Shown: piece after piece, positions 9,363 through 21,200 of the stretch | Numbering within the stretch: position 1 is the first letter of the stretch | How the letters are laid out: each line of letters begins with the position of its first letter | Assembly: GCA_021464415.1 (NCBI GenBank) | Contig: CM038466.1 | Coordinates: forward strand, 30,410,833-30,474,832 | Origin: Lonicera japonica | Lineage: Eukaryota > Streptophyta > Magnoliopsida > Dipsacales > Caprifoliaceae | Length of the DNA: 64,000 nt | Direction: 5' to 3' | The notes under the pieces: generated by a model | Told to the model about the DNA's origin: nothing | Database searches by the model: none | The model's input: only the letters and a program-made list of their open reading frames with translations | Made by a program: the position numbers and the translations under genes

Positions 9363-12300
9363 TAAAGGGTTTTAAAACATGGGAGCAAACAAGGGCTTTA
9401 GCATTGAAAGCTTATATTTGGGAAGATGAATGGAAGAAGACCTGGCTGTGGTTGATGTGCCGGCGACGATGCCGGTGGTGGCGGAGATGGTGGGCGGTGG
9501 TGGAGGAGACACAGAGAGCGTGAGTGGGGGGCTTATGAAGTAAAAGGGTTAAAAATGATGGAATGTGGGTTAATTTTAATATTTTTTACAGTATTTAAAA
9601 ATAAAAAATAATAATTTCTAACTTAAATAATAGTTATTTAATACAATAAAATTTGTTATATTAATCATGTCCAAGAAAATATGCTGACATAAATATCAAT
9701 TAGAGACATTGAAAAACAAAAGGTAAGATTATAAATTTAAATAGTTTCCTAACATGTGCGATGCACGAGCGTATTTATAATTATATATATATTTTACTTT
9801 TATTTTTATTAGATGGACTCTAAATTAGAGATATGTAATTATTATTTTTAATGGTAGGAGTTTCATAGAAATAACAGAAAGAGATTGAATGACTGCTACT
9901 AAACAATAACATTAAAAATGGTTGTTTTTAAATGTACCCACATAATTCGTCTTCTTATCCCTACCAAAAGTCAAAGTTACGTTAATCTTAACTTAAAAAT
10001 AGCATAAAAACTTTTCTTCTCACCCCGCTTTTTATATTTTGGAAAAATTGTCACTAATTTATCTTTTCATGTAAAATCCCAAATTTTAATATTCTTTATT
10101 TTATTTATTTAGAAATATAGTTCGTTTCTTTAAATAATATTTTATAATTAACAAATTTGTAAGTTGAAATTATTCTCGGCTATCTCATAGTAATTTCCTT
10201 AATTACGAAAATAAACATGCAAGTTATGTATATACATACATACATACATATGGTGCATATTTACATAGTGTAGGAGATGTATAATTACTTCATTCCTTAC
10301 AAGTATGTGATCAAATCTTAGTTTTAAAATCCTTAATTAGTTTGAATTTTTGAATTTTAAATTTTGAAATTTAAAAATATAGATTTGTTTTAATCTTTTT
10401 AATTAATATCTTCTCGCTAATTGTTAGCTAAAGTTTTGGTGTAATTATTATTAATTTGATTATTCCTTTGATTTTTGTTGTTCTAATTAAGCTTAGAAAA
10501 TTCTAGAACCTAATAAATCATTATTTATTTAAGAATTATTAGAGTTATAAAGAAAAGCAAAGGGTGCAGAGGATAATTAAGCAAATTGAAATTTAGTGAG
10601 ATTAAATAGGAAAGAAAGAAATATATATTAATTGAAGGGAGAGAGAGAAAAGGAATGAGGGAAAAAGAAGGTGAAAAAAAAAGATAAAGTGGAAGAAAGC
10701 TCTCTCTTGCCGAGAGAGAATGAGAAAATATGGAGGAAAAGATAAGAGGAGAAGAGAAAATGGAAGAGCGCGATCGACGTCATTTTTTTAATTTAAGGTA
10801 TGGGAAATATGTTTATTGAATTTTTATTCAATATATTTAGTCGCACGTATTTGTTTATTCGTATGTGAATTAACTGATATTTGTTCTATGTAATTGCAAT
10901 AAGATTTGAAAAAAAAGAAATAGTTTAGTGAGAAACTCTCTTATCATTTTAATATTTTGTAAGAAAATCGTTTTCTTGCATCTCCAAAAAATTAAATATC
11001 AGAAAAATCGAAAGTAACAAAACATTTTAATAAATGATTTATTATTATGAAAACTATTTTATTTTTCCAATTCATTTTTCCCCTTTTCACAAAAGATAAC
11101 ATCTATTTACATATAACAAATTGATCTTTTAATATTTTTGGTATAGTGAATTAAGTCTTATATTTACTTATTTGACAGAGATAAAAATAAATTTTAAGTA
11201 TAAATAATAACCATTTAAGAGTAATGAACAATAAAAGATTATATAAAATATCATATAATTATTAAAACTATATTTATGACAATTAACATTTTGTATCTTG
11301 GAGGTACTATTTACATAAAAATTTTAATAAAATTTATTAAGAACGATGTAAATTTTATTTATTATGTTTTATATTAATGAAAAAATTAATATTATTTAAT
11401 ATTTTTACTTTTAGCGACGAAATTTTATCGTCCCTATATTGTTTTAGTAAACTCACCCACCGCTAGGGTGAAGTGCAAGATTTTTTAAAGATTTGATGGG
11501 GTGAGAAGAAAGTATTCTCACACTGGGGTGAGAATACTGATTTTATAGATATATTTAAGAACACCCTTAAAAATTTAGTGCAAGGCTCATGTAAAAACAA
11601 AATATATTAAAGCCTTGTTAAAATTTAACAGTATATATATAAATACAATGCAATAAATATAAATACACATGGCAGCTAAATATAAATAATATATATATTA
11701 ATAACAATATATATATATATATAAGCTAATAGCATATATATAAGGGTCATGTTAACGTGTGTCTTAAGGGCACATGTTATGCACCTATAAATAAAAATAA
11801 TTAAAGTAGAACATGCATTAAATTAGGTACAGATTTTCATACGAAGTTGTATTCTTTTAATGCAATAAATATAATTAAACGTAGCAGGTAAAGAGCTTTG
11901 TTAACATTTAATACAATAAATTCTTTTTACTACTCTCATTTTATATATACTATTAAATAATAATATTATAATAAATAATATAGATTATTAAGACAATTAA
12001 TATAGCAATTATTAAGAAAAATAGTATTAAGTATGTTATTATTACGGAAATTATTATAATAATTAATAAGAGAGAGTGTATTACATCATCTCTAATACTA
12101 TAATAGTATATGATATGATGCATAAAGTACATTCTTTCAACTACTACATTAATATTAAAAGTTATCCAAATTATATACACGTAGCTAAAAAAAATGACTA
12201 TAAATTAAAATATAATAAAAATGAGGAGGATCTTACAAATTCATAGATGTAGAAACTTTGTGTCGTAAACTAGTAATAATAGGAAAAGCGTAGTAATAAC

Positions 12301-12501
12301 GAGAGAAAAAAAACCTTGCTATAAAGGAATGCAGTAAAAAAGTGGATGTTAGAGAAAATATATATAGAGATGCTTGAAAAGATAAATATAAATTAAATTA
12401 AATTGCAGTTAAAGAGCACATAAATAAAATTTAATTTAAGTTAAAGATGACATAATAGAATTAAATTGAGGGTAAAGAAGGATATGGATTTTAGAAAAAT
12501 G
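9363..12501. other. Long AT-rich intergenic stretch
   Basis: No gene supported. It has a GC-rich island at about 9440-9530 (GGCGACGATGCCGGTGGTGG-like) that may be a gene scrap. A purine-rich tract at about 10560-10770 contains a small hairpin (CTCTCTCTTGCCGAGAGAG). TA-rich microsatellites lie around 11690-11745. Confidence 0.5.
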
Positions 12502-13011
12502 TAGGCTTGGGACCGGTCCGGTTATTTAAAAAATTTTGAGGAACCATTAACCGAACCGGTTCTATGTTAACGGTTCGGTTCTACCTATAAAAAAGTGAAG
12601 AACTGGTTTGAGAACCGAACCGGTTCTAACGGTTCGGTTCTTTCGGTTTATCGGTTAACCGTTAACAAGATAAAAACCGGTTCCTTAACGGTTATTGGAA
12701 AGAACCGGTTTATTGGTTAACCGTTAACAAGAAAAAAATAAAAAAAAAAACGAAATATTAATGGTTATTGGAAAGAAATAATGGTTCTAACGGTTCGGTT
12801 CCTAAGCAATTTAGAAAGAAAATCTAATAACGGTTCCTTAACGGTTATTAGAAAGAAATTATGTCAAGAACCGTTAACCGAACTGTTAACAATGTCGAAG
12901 AACCGAACCTGTAACAAAACTTTCCTATTTTCCAAGAACCGAACCAAACCGGGTTTTATCGGTTCGGTCCGGATCGGTTTTCCGATTCCCAATTCTAAAT
13001 TCCCAGCCCTA
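12502..13011. mobile_element. hAT-like MITE packed with GAACCGGTTCGGTT words
   Basis: The ends are an imperfect inverted repeat: left TAGGCTTGGGA, right TCCCAGCCCTA (reverse complement TAGGGCTGGGA). Flanking 8-mers GAAAAATG (12494-12501) and GAAAAACG (13012-13019) form an 8-bp target duplication with one mismatch, the size made by hAT transposases. The interior is an irregular array of ACCGGTT, GAACCG, CGGTTC and GTTAACGG, self-complementary words that could fold extensively. No transposase is encoded, so the element is non-autonomous. Confidence 0.8.
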
Positions 13012-13283
13012 GAAAAACGTATACATCCAATTTAAAGGATAGTTAATAATAATTTTATTAGAGAGTACAATTTAATATAATAGTAAAGAGAGTAAACATA
13101 TAATAATGACAATGCCACGCGACAACATCACGTAATTAGAAAATTTTACGTCTATATATATATGAAATTGGATCGGTTGTTTGCTTCATACTAGATCTTG
13201 ACCACCATTAATATTAAATAGACTCGAAGGCTTACACCAACTCACAGCACACCCAAATCGGCTCACGTTTGAGGTCTGCTGCT

Positions 13284-13614
13284 AGTGGTGGATGCAAGGG
13301 GGGCCATCGGGACTGGTCCCTCCCTGAGTTTTTGAAAATTTAAGTACTACTTCCTAAGTTTTTGAAAATTTAATTAGTACCCTTTTATTAGTCTTTTCAA
13401 TTTTTTTTCTTATAAGTAAAATTTATAATATTTTAAATTTAAACATATAAATATAATTATAATTTTGCATACAATAGATTTTACTCTTCGTCGATTAACT
13501 TTATTTTGAGCATGTTTCTATATTAATTACTTTTATGTCAAAAAATAAATAAATTATGCTTGTATTTTACAGGCACACCCCCACTCTCCAATTCAAAATT
13601 CTGGATCCGCCACT
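13284..13614. mobile_element. TIR element with AGTGGYGGAT termini
   Basis: The left end AGTGGTGGATGC and the right end GGATCCGCCACT (reverse complement AGTGGCGGATCC) are inverted copies about 330 bp apart. Flanks share a CTGCT-type 8-mer (CTGCTGCT left, TCGCTGCT right), consistent with a decayed 8-bp duplication. This CAGTGGCGGATCC-type terminus is common among short plant DNA transposons. There is no coding capacity. Confidence 0.6.
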
Positions 13615-16335
13615 GTTCGCTGCTTTGGGGATGGTGGAGATAGACCGGGCAAAACCACACATTATACAATAATATGACACGAATCGACATAAAGTTATAA
13701 GTTAATGGGTAGACCCTTAATGAATTCAGGTGGTTATCGGGTACACCCGTTAGACACAAAATGATAATGAATTGGTTATCTGTTGACCCTTCACAAATTA
13801 AAGTTACTCGTTAGTTAAACTTTTTAAATGTTTAAATAAAAGTAAAGTCTTGTTAGATTTTTAATAAAATTTTATGATTTATAAATATTTATCCCTAGTT
13901 TTTATTTTTTTAGTAATTCTAGTTTTTCATCCATCTCCTTTCTAGTGCAAAATTTTTTAGATTATTTTTATTTTATAAAGTTTATCTCCTTAACAGGTAA
14001 AAATGAGTCGTGACGAATTGTATACAAATTTTAAAAATATCATTCTATAACTTATTAAATCGTGTTTGGATAAAGACAAAATTTATTTATATTTATTAAG
14101 TCTCGACAAGAAACCGATTTAAACCGACCCGTTGTTATTAGAGTTGCTTTATTACTTCACTTGGGAGACATCTATCACTTTCGCCTCTTAGCCACCAAAC
14201 TCACAAGATTTTGTTCAGGGTAAATCTTAAGAAGATCAAGATTTGGCTCCATTGCCACAAGACCCCTAGACTTGCCACATGGAATGATCGGAGGTATGAT
14301 ATACACTAAATTATGTCATGTAATTTCCTAAATAACTATATAGTTAAAAAAAAAAAATTTACCCTTATCACATAGTATTTTTCTAATTTGTTTGAATTAA
14401 AATATTTTTCCTTTTCTCTCTTTTTTTACCGTGCTTGTAAGAAAAAAGAGTTTACTTGGATTTCAAGTACTCTTATTATATGTTTAGGAATTGAGAGTCA
14501 TGAAAATAATAGAAAAAAATAATCAGAGAAGAGGAAGGGAGAGAAAACATAATTATTTTTTTATTATTTATTGAGAAGTTTTATAAAGTAGCTAATACTA
14601 CAGATTTACATTAATCTCTTTTTCTCGATTTAGAGTGAGTTTTATTAAAACTTTCTCTTCGAATCATTTCTCTCGTATTCTCAGTTGAACTTAGCGTTGA
14701 TTCTATTGTGCTATCACTAGGACACTTGCTGTTAGTTACAATGATGTGTCATCTAAATGTGTTCATGTTATCTTCGTACAGCTTTATTCTTTTTCTTTTT
14801 CCCCCCCACAATTATTAATTGGAAGGTGAGAATATAAAGAATCACATATCTATAACTTCTATATTAAGAGGTGGAGTTTTAGTATACACATGAAATTACC
14901 ATTCATACTTTAAAAACAAAAACAAGCGATACTTAAATTAAGATCTCAAACATAAAGTGATCGCAAACTAAACAAATGTCATCTTAAAATATCTACGTAA
15001 TAAAAAAATTATCAAATATAAAATTATACAAGTTTAACAATAATTCGAGTATATGTTAGAAGAGTACTACATGCACATACCTGATATTCTTACGCGCATA
15101 AATTACATAGATTGTAAGGGAGCTATATATTGACCTTCTTAATTCGAAAGAGATGTGCCTTAATGAATTCGGTCCGGAGCTTGTTGACATTGATTATTTT
15201 GTTAAGAAGATGGAAGTTGTTTTTAAGTGGGTCTTTTTTTTAAGGACAAATGTTAATCTCTTTTTTCGATGAAGGACAATCTTTTTTTTGGGATTAGTTT
15301 TGAGGACAACTTTTATCAAAAAATAAAACTATATTTCAGATAATAATAAAATTAAAATTAGTCTATTCCGCAGTTGCCCTTACTAAGAGATAAGCATGAA
15401 TATTTAACAAATTAACTACATTATATTAATGCAATTAAATATTAAATGTAAAATCAGTTAATAAAAAATTTAAACACAAAAAATTTCAAAAAACGAAACG
15501 GTCCAACAATATGATATAGATAAAAAAAAAGTTAAACATAAATAGAACGTACCAAACATCCTTAGCCGTAATTCGTGCCTATCTATTTATTCAATATGTC
15601 TAGCGTAGTATATTTGAATTGATAAAAGGCAATAGAACTGTATAAACATCCAAACAAACATAGAATCATTCTAATAATATGCCAACACCAGATATGCAAA
15701 ACGTAAATACAAATGCATGTTCTTATGGATATTGTACTCGCAAAAGGTAACAAGCTAGTTATGAATAATAAATTCACTAGGATAATGTTTTCTTGATTTG
15801 CAAAAGATTCAAACACATTGTGATTGGATCAACGTTACCTTTTAATCAATTATGACATGAATGTGGAAAACTTGTTTGACCCTGTAATACACTGATCATG
15901 GGTCTTAAGTACCCATATGAGGCCTTCCACTACCACCAAATATGAATTTGAATATAAAACCCACTACAAAAACCTATTATATATATATATAAATATATAT
16001 ATGATTATATTAGAACTGCCCAATCCCATAAGCAGTGCGTTTTTCTACCCCATAAAAAATCTGCAAATTTGAATGTTCAAGTTGTTGCTGCTCATCACTT
16101 TTCGGGTGAGATGCCTAGTGAAAATGTTTTACCTACAAAATCTTTTATTCGTGATAAGAACATTATGCAATGCGTTGAGTTTGGGTTCCCAAAATATTCC
16201 CCATTTTCATGCTATTGTATACAGATTTGCTCCTCCCAAGATTCCTGCTGCTATCATTCTTTTTTTGCTGTACGTTCTCTACTCAGAAAGAGAGAAAAAT
16301 CCTCGTGGGTTGATTGAACAAACTAGAAATTAGGT
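13615..16335. other. AT-rich intergenic stretch, no supported gene
   Basis: Only short chance frames and homopolymer runs (for example a C7 run near 14800). I recognise no gene, terminal repeat or RNA gene. Confidence 0.45.
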
Positions 16336-16903
16336 AGGTCTTATTGTACATTGATTTTTACAAAAAATTCAATGAATAATATTTTTTTGAATGAAGGGCC
16401 TATTTGTAATCGGTAATTAGTGTAAGAGGCCTATTTTGTTTTATATTTTAAATGAAGGTATTTGAATAAATTTAGATATCATTTAATTAATAAAAACATG
16501 TTATATATTACCTAAATTACCCCCTCTTTATGAAATTTGCACAAAAATATGGACCGCAAAGTTCATATTGCAGTAAAATATGAACTGCAAAGTTCATATT
16601 GCAATGAAATATGGACTGCAATATGAACTTTGCACTAGAAATATGGACCGCAAAGTTCACATTGCAGTAAAATATGGACTGCAATATGAACTTTGCACCA
16701 AAAATATGGACTGCAAAGTTCATATTACAGTCCATATTTTAATGCATATTGGTATTTTTTTAGTTTATTTTAAGGATTGGGATGTCATTTTACAATGAAA
16801 AAAAAAGACACATGTCATATTATCAATAAAAAAAAATAGACCCTTTATTTACAAAAGAATTATTCCTTAATTTTAGTGCGAAAATCTTTCTCTAATAAGA
16901 CCT
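16336..16903. mobile_element. TIR element with internal palindromic repeat cluster
   Basis: AGGTCTTATT at 16336 is repeated inverted as AATAAGACCT ending at 16903, and inside these ends the arms stay loosely similar (GAATAATATT versus GAATAATTC, GAAGGGCC versus AAAGGGTC). The middle (16545-16740) holds alternating direct and inverted copies of a unit built from ATGGACTGCAA, AAGTTCATATTGCA and TGCAATATGAACTTTGCA. No clear target duplication was found. The short frames on both strands here are by-products of the repeat. Confidence 0.55.
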
Positions 16904-17978
16904 TTTTTTTAATTGCCCCTTGAACAAAATGGTGTTAGTAGTTTGTATTTTCCCAACGGCAAATACTAGGATAGAAAGAAAGAGAAAACATTTCCAAAAC
17001 CCAAGAAGTCCAAAAAAAAAAGTAATTTTCTTTTAATGGGTTGGCTTCTTCTCTTGGCCCATCTTCACTTAAAAATGCTTTATATTCCTCCAATTATCCC
17101 AGTGGGCCATCTTACTCATATTTCTCTTTCAAAATTGTTCAATTAAACAACTCTTTCAGTGACAACCCATTCACCATGTGGACAGTGGGCCTGCGATTAC
17201 CAAGTCTTCTTCTTTGGGTCCTATCTCCCTTTTAACAAGCCCAACTTGCAGCCCACTTTTCACTTTGAGCAGTGGATCATCCCCCTTTGCAAAAATAAAT
17301 GTTTTCCTAATAGTGGGCTTCCAACCTATTACAAAAAAAAGCTAATAATATATCTGATAAAAATTTTGAAAAAATACAGTTTAATATGTTTAAACTGATA
17401 AAAAATACAATATATCTAAAATGGTAATGTTTAATATGTCTTACTGAAAACAACTAATACATTATGTCTGAAATTATATTGGTAAAATGTTTGTAGCTAA
17501 CTGTCTGGTAAAATGCCTGCGTTTGAATTGGTTTTAATTTCTTAATATGCCTTACGTTATCTTATTTTTTGAATTTCTTGTGATATGTTTTTGAATTTCT
17601 TTGAGTTTATTTTCATTGATTTAATAGTATATTTATTTTCTTTGTCCTTTAAACTAAGTTTCTAAATAGATGGTCCTTTATGTTAAGGATAAGCCAGTAA
17701 ATATCCTTTATAATTATTTTATATTTTTAAATTTTTGTGTCTCGTGCTTGTAATAGGTTGTCCATAAATTACCTTCTCATATTTTGTTTTGACAATTTTG
17801 TCCCAATTTGTACTTAGAGGGATTTGAATATGGGATCTTTCGCTAAATAGATAGATCATTTATAAGGATCTAGTGAACTACTATAAAATTGCATTAGTAG
17901 CGATATTGAAGAAAATAAAAAAATAAAAAAATAAATGAACATTTTACTAGTTATGGGAGGAAAAGGATGGAAGATAAA
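16904..17978. other. Intergenic DNA upstream of RecA with TGGGCC-type words
   Basis: No gene supported. Between 17040 and 17330 there are several GGCCCA/TGGGCC/AGCCCA words resembling plant site II elements. They lie more than 900 bp from the RecA start, so their relevance is unclear. Confidence 0.4.
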
Positions 17979-18178
17979 TTGGGCCTACATTTGGCCCATA
18001 ATTTAGCAAAGGACGTAAATAATACATTTTATTTCGCATTAAACTTCTCCTCGAAACATTCTGCGGCAACAAAAAAAAGTTTCAAAAAGGAGGGAAAAAA
18101 CCCTTAAACCCTAACCAAACCCTCTACGCTTCTCTCTCTTCTCTCTCTAAAATTTGTTCCTTCTCTGTTTATATATAA
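17979..18178 (+). promoter_or_regulatory. RecA core promoter: paired site II motifs, telo-box, TATA
   Basis: An inverted pair TTGGGCCTA...TTGGCCCATA lies at 17979-18000, AAACCCTAA (telo-box) at 18106-18114, a CT-rich patch at 18127-18148, and TTATATATAA at 18169-18178, about 90 bp before the ATG. Site II and telo-box motifs together are known from Arabidopsis promoters of growth-linked and organelle-biogenesis genes. That they act here is inference. Confidence 0.6.
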
Positions 18179-18268
18179 CGAATTGAAACAACCTTTTGAT
18201 CTCAACATATTCAGATTTCACTTCCCAACCATCTATTGGCCTTCGAATTTATACGAAAATCTATCTAA

Positions 18269-21200
18269 ATGGCGAGGCAGATTCTTCGCAACGCTTCATT
18301 TCTCAAACACTATCTACTCTCGCCACAGGTAATAAAATCCTTCTCGTGCTCTTTTGTTCTTCGATCGTTATTTTTATTAATGTTGAATTTGCTGTTTTCA
18401 TAGTGTTGAGAAAATGCTAGATTTACTTATTTTTGTACGAAGTTTGTTATGAGTTGATATGACACCGCTCAAATAAATTAGTGGGCAGCACATTTAATGT
18501 GTTGTTTGCCTACTATGACACTTTAAAAAATTTGTACAAGAATTTAGTAAGTTGCCGAGTTTAGTCTTAGTGTTAAACATATTAACAAGTTTCAATTTTT
18601 TTGTATAAATAATTGTGGCACCGACCAGATAAAAATAAAGGCAGACAATACATTATATATGTGGCCTCGCCAATTTATTGATGTGACACTGCATTATTTT
18701 GTACAAATCAAAAGGAAAATCTAAATGCCATGCAATAAATTTTTTGCTTTAGAAAGTAGGGGAATTAGTTCCATAATGCTAGCCAAATGGTGCTAATTCT
18801 TTTATTGTAACTTATATTTGTCGTTAATTCTGGATTTTTAAGCAACAACCATGAGATGTTTTGAAGTACTGGACTTTTTAGGGTTTTCACTTTTAACTCA
18901 AAATGTTCAACTAGCCTCACATAAACTCGTGACAAAACAAATAGCTAATACAACTCTCATATAATATTCTCGATTTCCTCAGTATAGATCTGCGTTTGAT
19001 TGAAAAGCTCTTTACTAGTACATAACTAAGGCATTTTGGATATTAAATTTGAGCTTTTAAGCAACAATCATGATAAGTTTTAAAGTAATGGTCTTTTTAG
19101 GGTTTTATTATTGGTTTTGTAGGTTATTTGCTTCTCTTTTGAAGTTTTGCTATCAATATCAGCAAAAACCTTCCAAACTGTTGGCCAAGTGATGCCTTGG
19201 TTATGTGTTAGTAATGTGCTTCTCAAACTTTTATATTGAGGAAGGAAATTGGAGACATTATACCACTGTTGTATTAGCCATCTATTTTGTATTTATTTGA
19301 GGCTAGTTGAACATTTGAGTTAAAAGTTCTTGCAAATTTTCTTTTTCGTTAAAGAATACTTTTATGTCAAATTTTGTGGCCAACTACCTTCTTAAGGTTT
19401 ATGGAATCGTTACCTATAAAATTTTCAGCTTTCTAATCAATTATTAAAACGAGGTTGAGGTTGAAGGATTTTAGTAGACACATTTGCTGTTTTAAAATAT
19501 ATAAGTCACACCATCTTTAACTTCATAGGCTTTAAAGTAGCTTCTTATCAATTTTTCATAGCGGTGCTTCCTCTGCAGACTCTTTATTGTATTAAATGAT
19601 GCAAATGCTTCAGAAAATGCTCACTTTTGTTATATCATTTCTAGTTTGTATTCGTTTCGTTTCAGTGCAAGATATCTTTTGAAGAAGAAATTTATATTGT
19701 TGGGCATTAAGAGGGATGAAATAGAAAGAAAAGAGAATCTTTTGGTAGGGAGGGATGACAACAGATACATGCAGCTATCAAGCTTGTTGTAACTTCAAAT
19801 AAGAAAAGATTGCAGTTATAGTTTACTTTGTATATTTTGTGTTTTCCCTTTTCTATAATTTTCTTGTTGGTTTGCAGGGTGCTAGGAAAGGGTTATTGGG
19901 AACATCCTCCCAGCTAAGCAGCTTTTCGTCTAAAGGTACTGCAAGTTTCTATTCATGATTTTGTTTTTTTGCTTCTACTTAAGAATAAGATCTGGTTTAC
20001 CAACAAAACTTCTTGTGTTATGAACTGGATTCTTTCATTATTTGATGTTGAAGTTCACTTTTCTTTTGTGTATGCCCCTGGATGTTTAAATAGTGAAGAA
20101 CTTGTAAGGCATAAAGCCTTTTGTTCATGTGGTCCTTTTATTTGGTTCCCAGTGTTCTTTTCTTCCTTTTTTTTTGGGAGGGGGGGTGGGTGGGGGAGGG
20201 AGAGCAGCTTCAACCTAATTAAACAGCTGTCTTTCTTGTTCATACTTGTGGGAGAGAGTGAATGGGTGGCAACATAATCTGATTAGGAATATGGTTTGTC
20301 GTTTCTTCAACCTGAAAAGTTTCATTCCCATTTCTTCTCTCACTTGGCGCTCACCTATCTGTTGGTTCATTAAGTTTTTGTTGGTGCTCTTTAAACTTCT
20401 TCTTAAGTTTACATGTGCCTGTTCTTCCCTATGACTTCTATTAACTTCTATATATATATTTTTTGTCATCAAATTTCACGATTTAGCCATTCAAGTAGAC
20501 TTCCAACTCTTTGTTGGATTCTGTATTTCTATGGGCAACGAAATTCTAAATTAGGTAACAGTCGTAAAAGAATGTTAAGATTCTCGAGAAAGAGAAATAT
20601 ACAATGTGAGGAATGTTTATTGATTTGTTAAAAATAAACTTATCACAGTATAAACTGAACAGAAATTATGTGAAGTTAAAAAACTGGGTATTTTAATAAA
20701 TCATGCCAATTTGTATTATGTGACACTAAGTTTGATATACCACCATTGGATCTTTTTGCCTTGCTCCAAGTGTTTCTAGAATACATTGCTCGACAGGACC
20801 GAGTCTATTGCTTATAGTTGGACCAGAAGTATGATGCTGGATATTGTTTTGTGTTGGTAATAGTGGTCAATCACCATCACAGTTAAACCCTATTTGACTT
20901 TTACTGAGAAACATTGAATTTTGTTTTGAAGCTAAAAAGAAATCGAAGTCAGATGGGAGCGATTCTGGTGAAGAGAACATATCCAAGAAAGATCTGGCTC
21001 TACAGCAAGCACTGGATCAGATCACCACCGCATTTGGGAAGGGATCTATCATGTGGCTTGGTCGGTCTGTTGCTTACAAACAAGTTCCAGTTGTGTCTAC
21101 TGGATCTTTTGCTTTAGATATAGCACTGGGAATTGGTGGACTTCCAAAGGTATATTGCAGTATTTGAAATCCATCTGGTTGTTTGATTTCCATGCCTAGA

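Noticed and set aside
12781..13035. 84-residue frame
   Set aside because: Lies inside the hAT-like MITE and consists of its GGTTCGG repeats.
16517..16798. 72-residue frames with a repeated NMNFAVHI/YGLQYELC pattern
   Set aside because: Produced by the palindromic repeat cluster of the TIR element.
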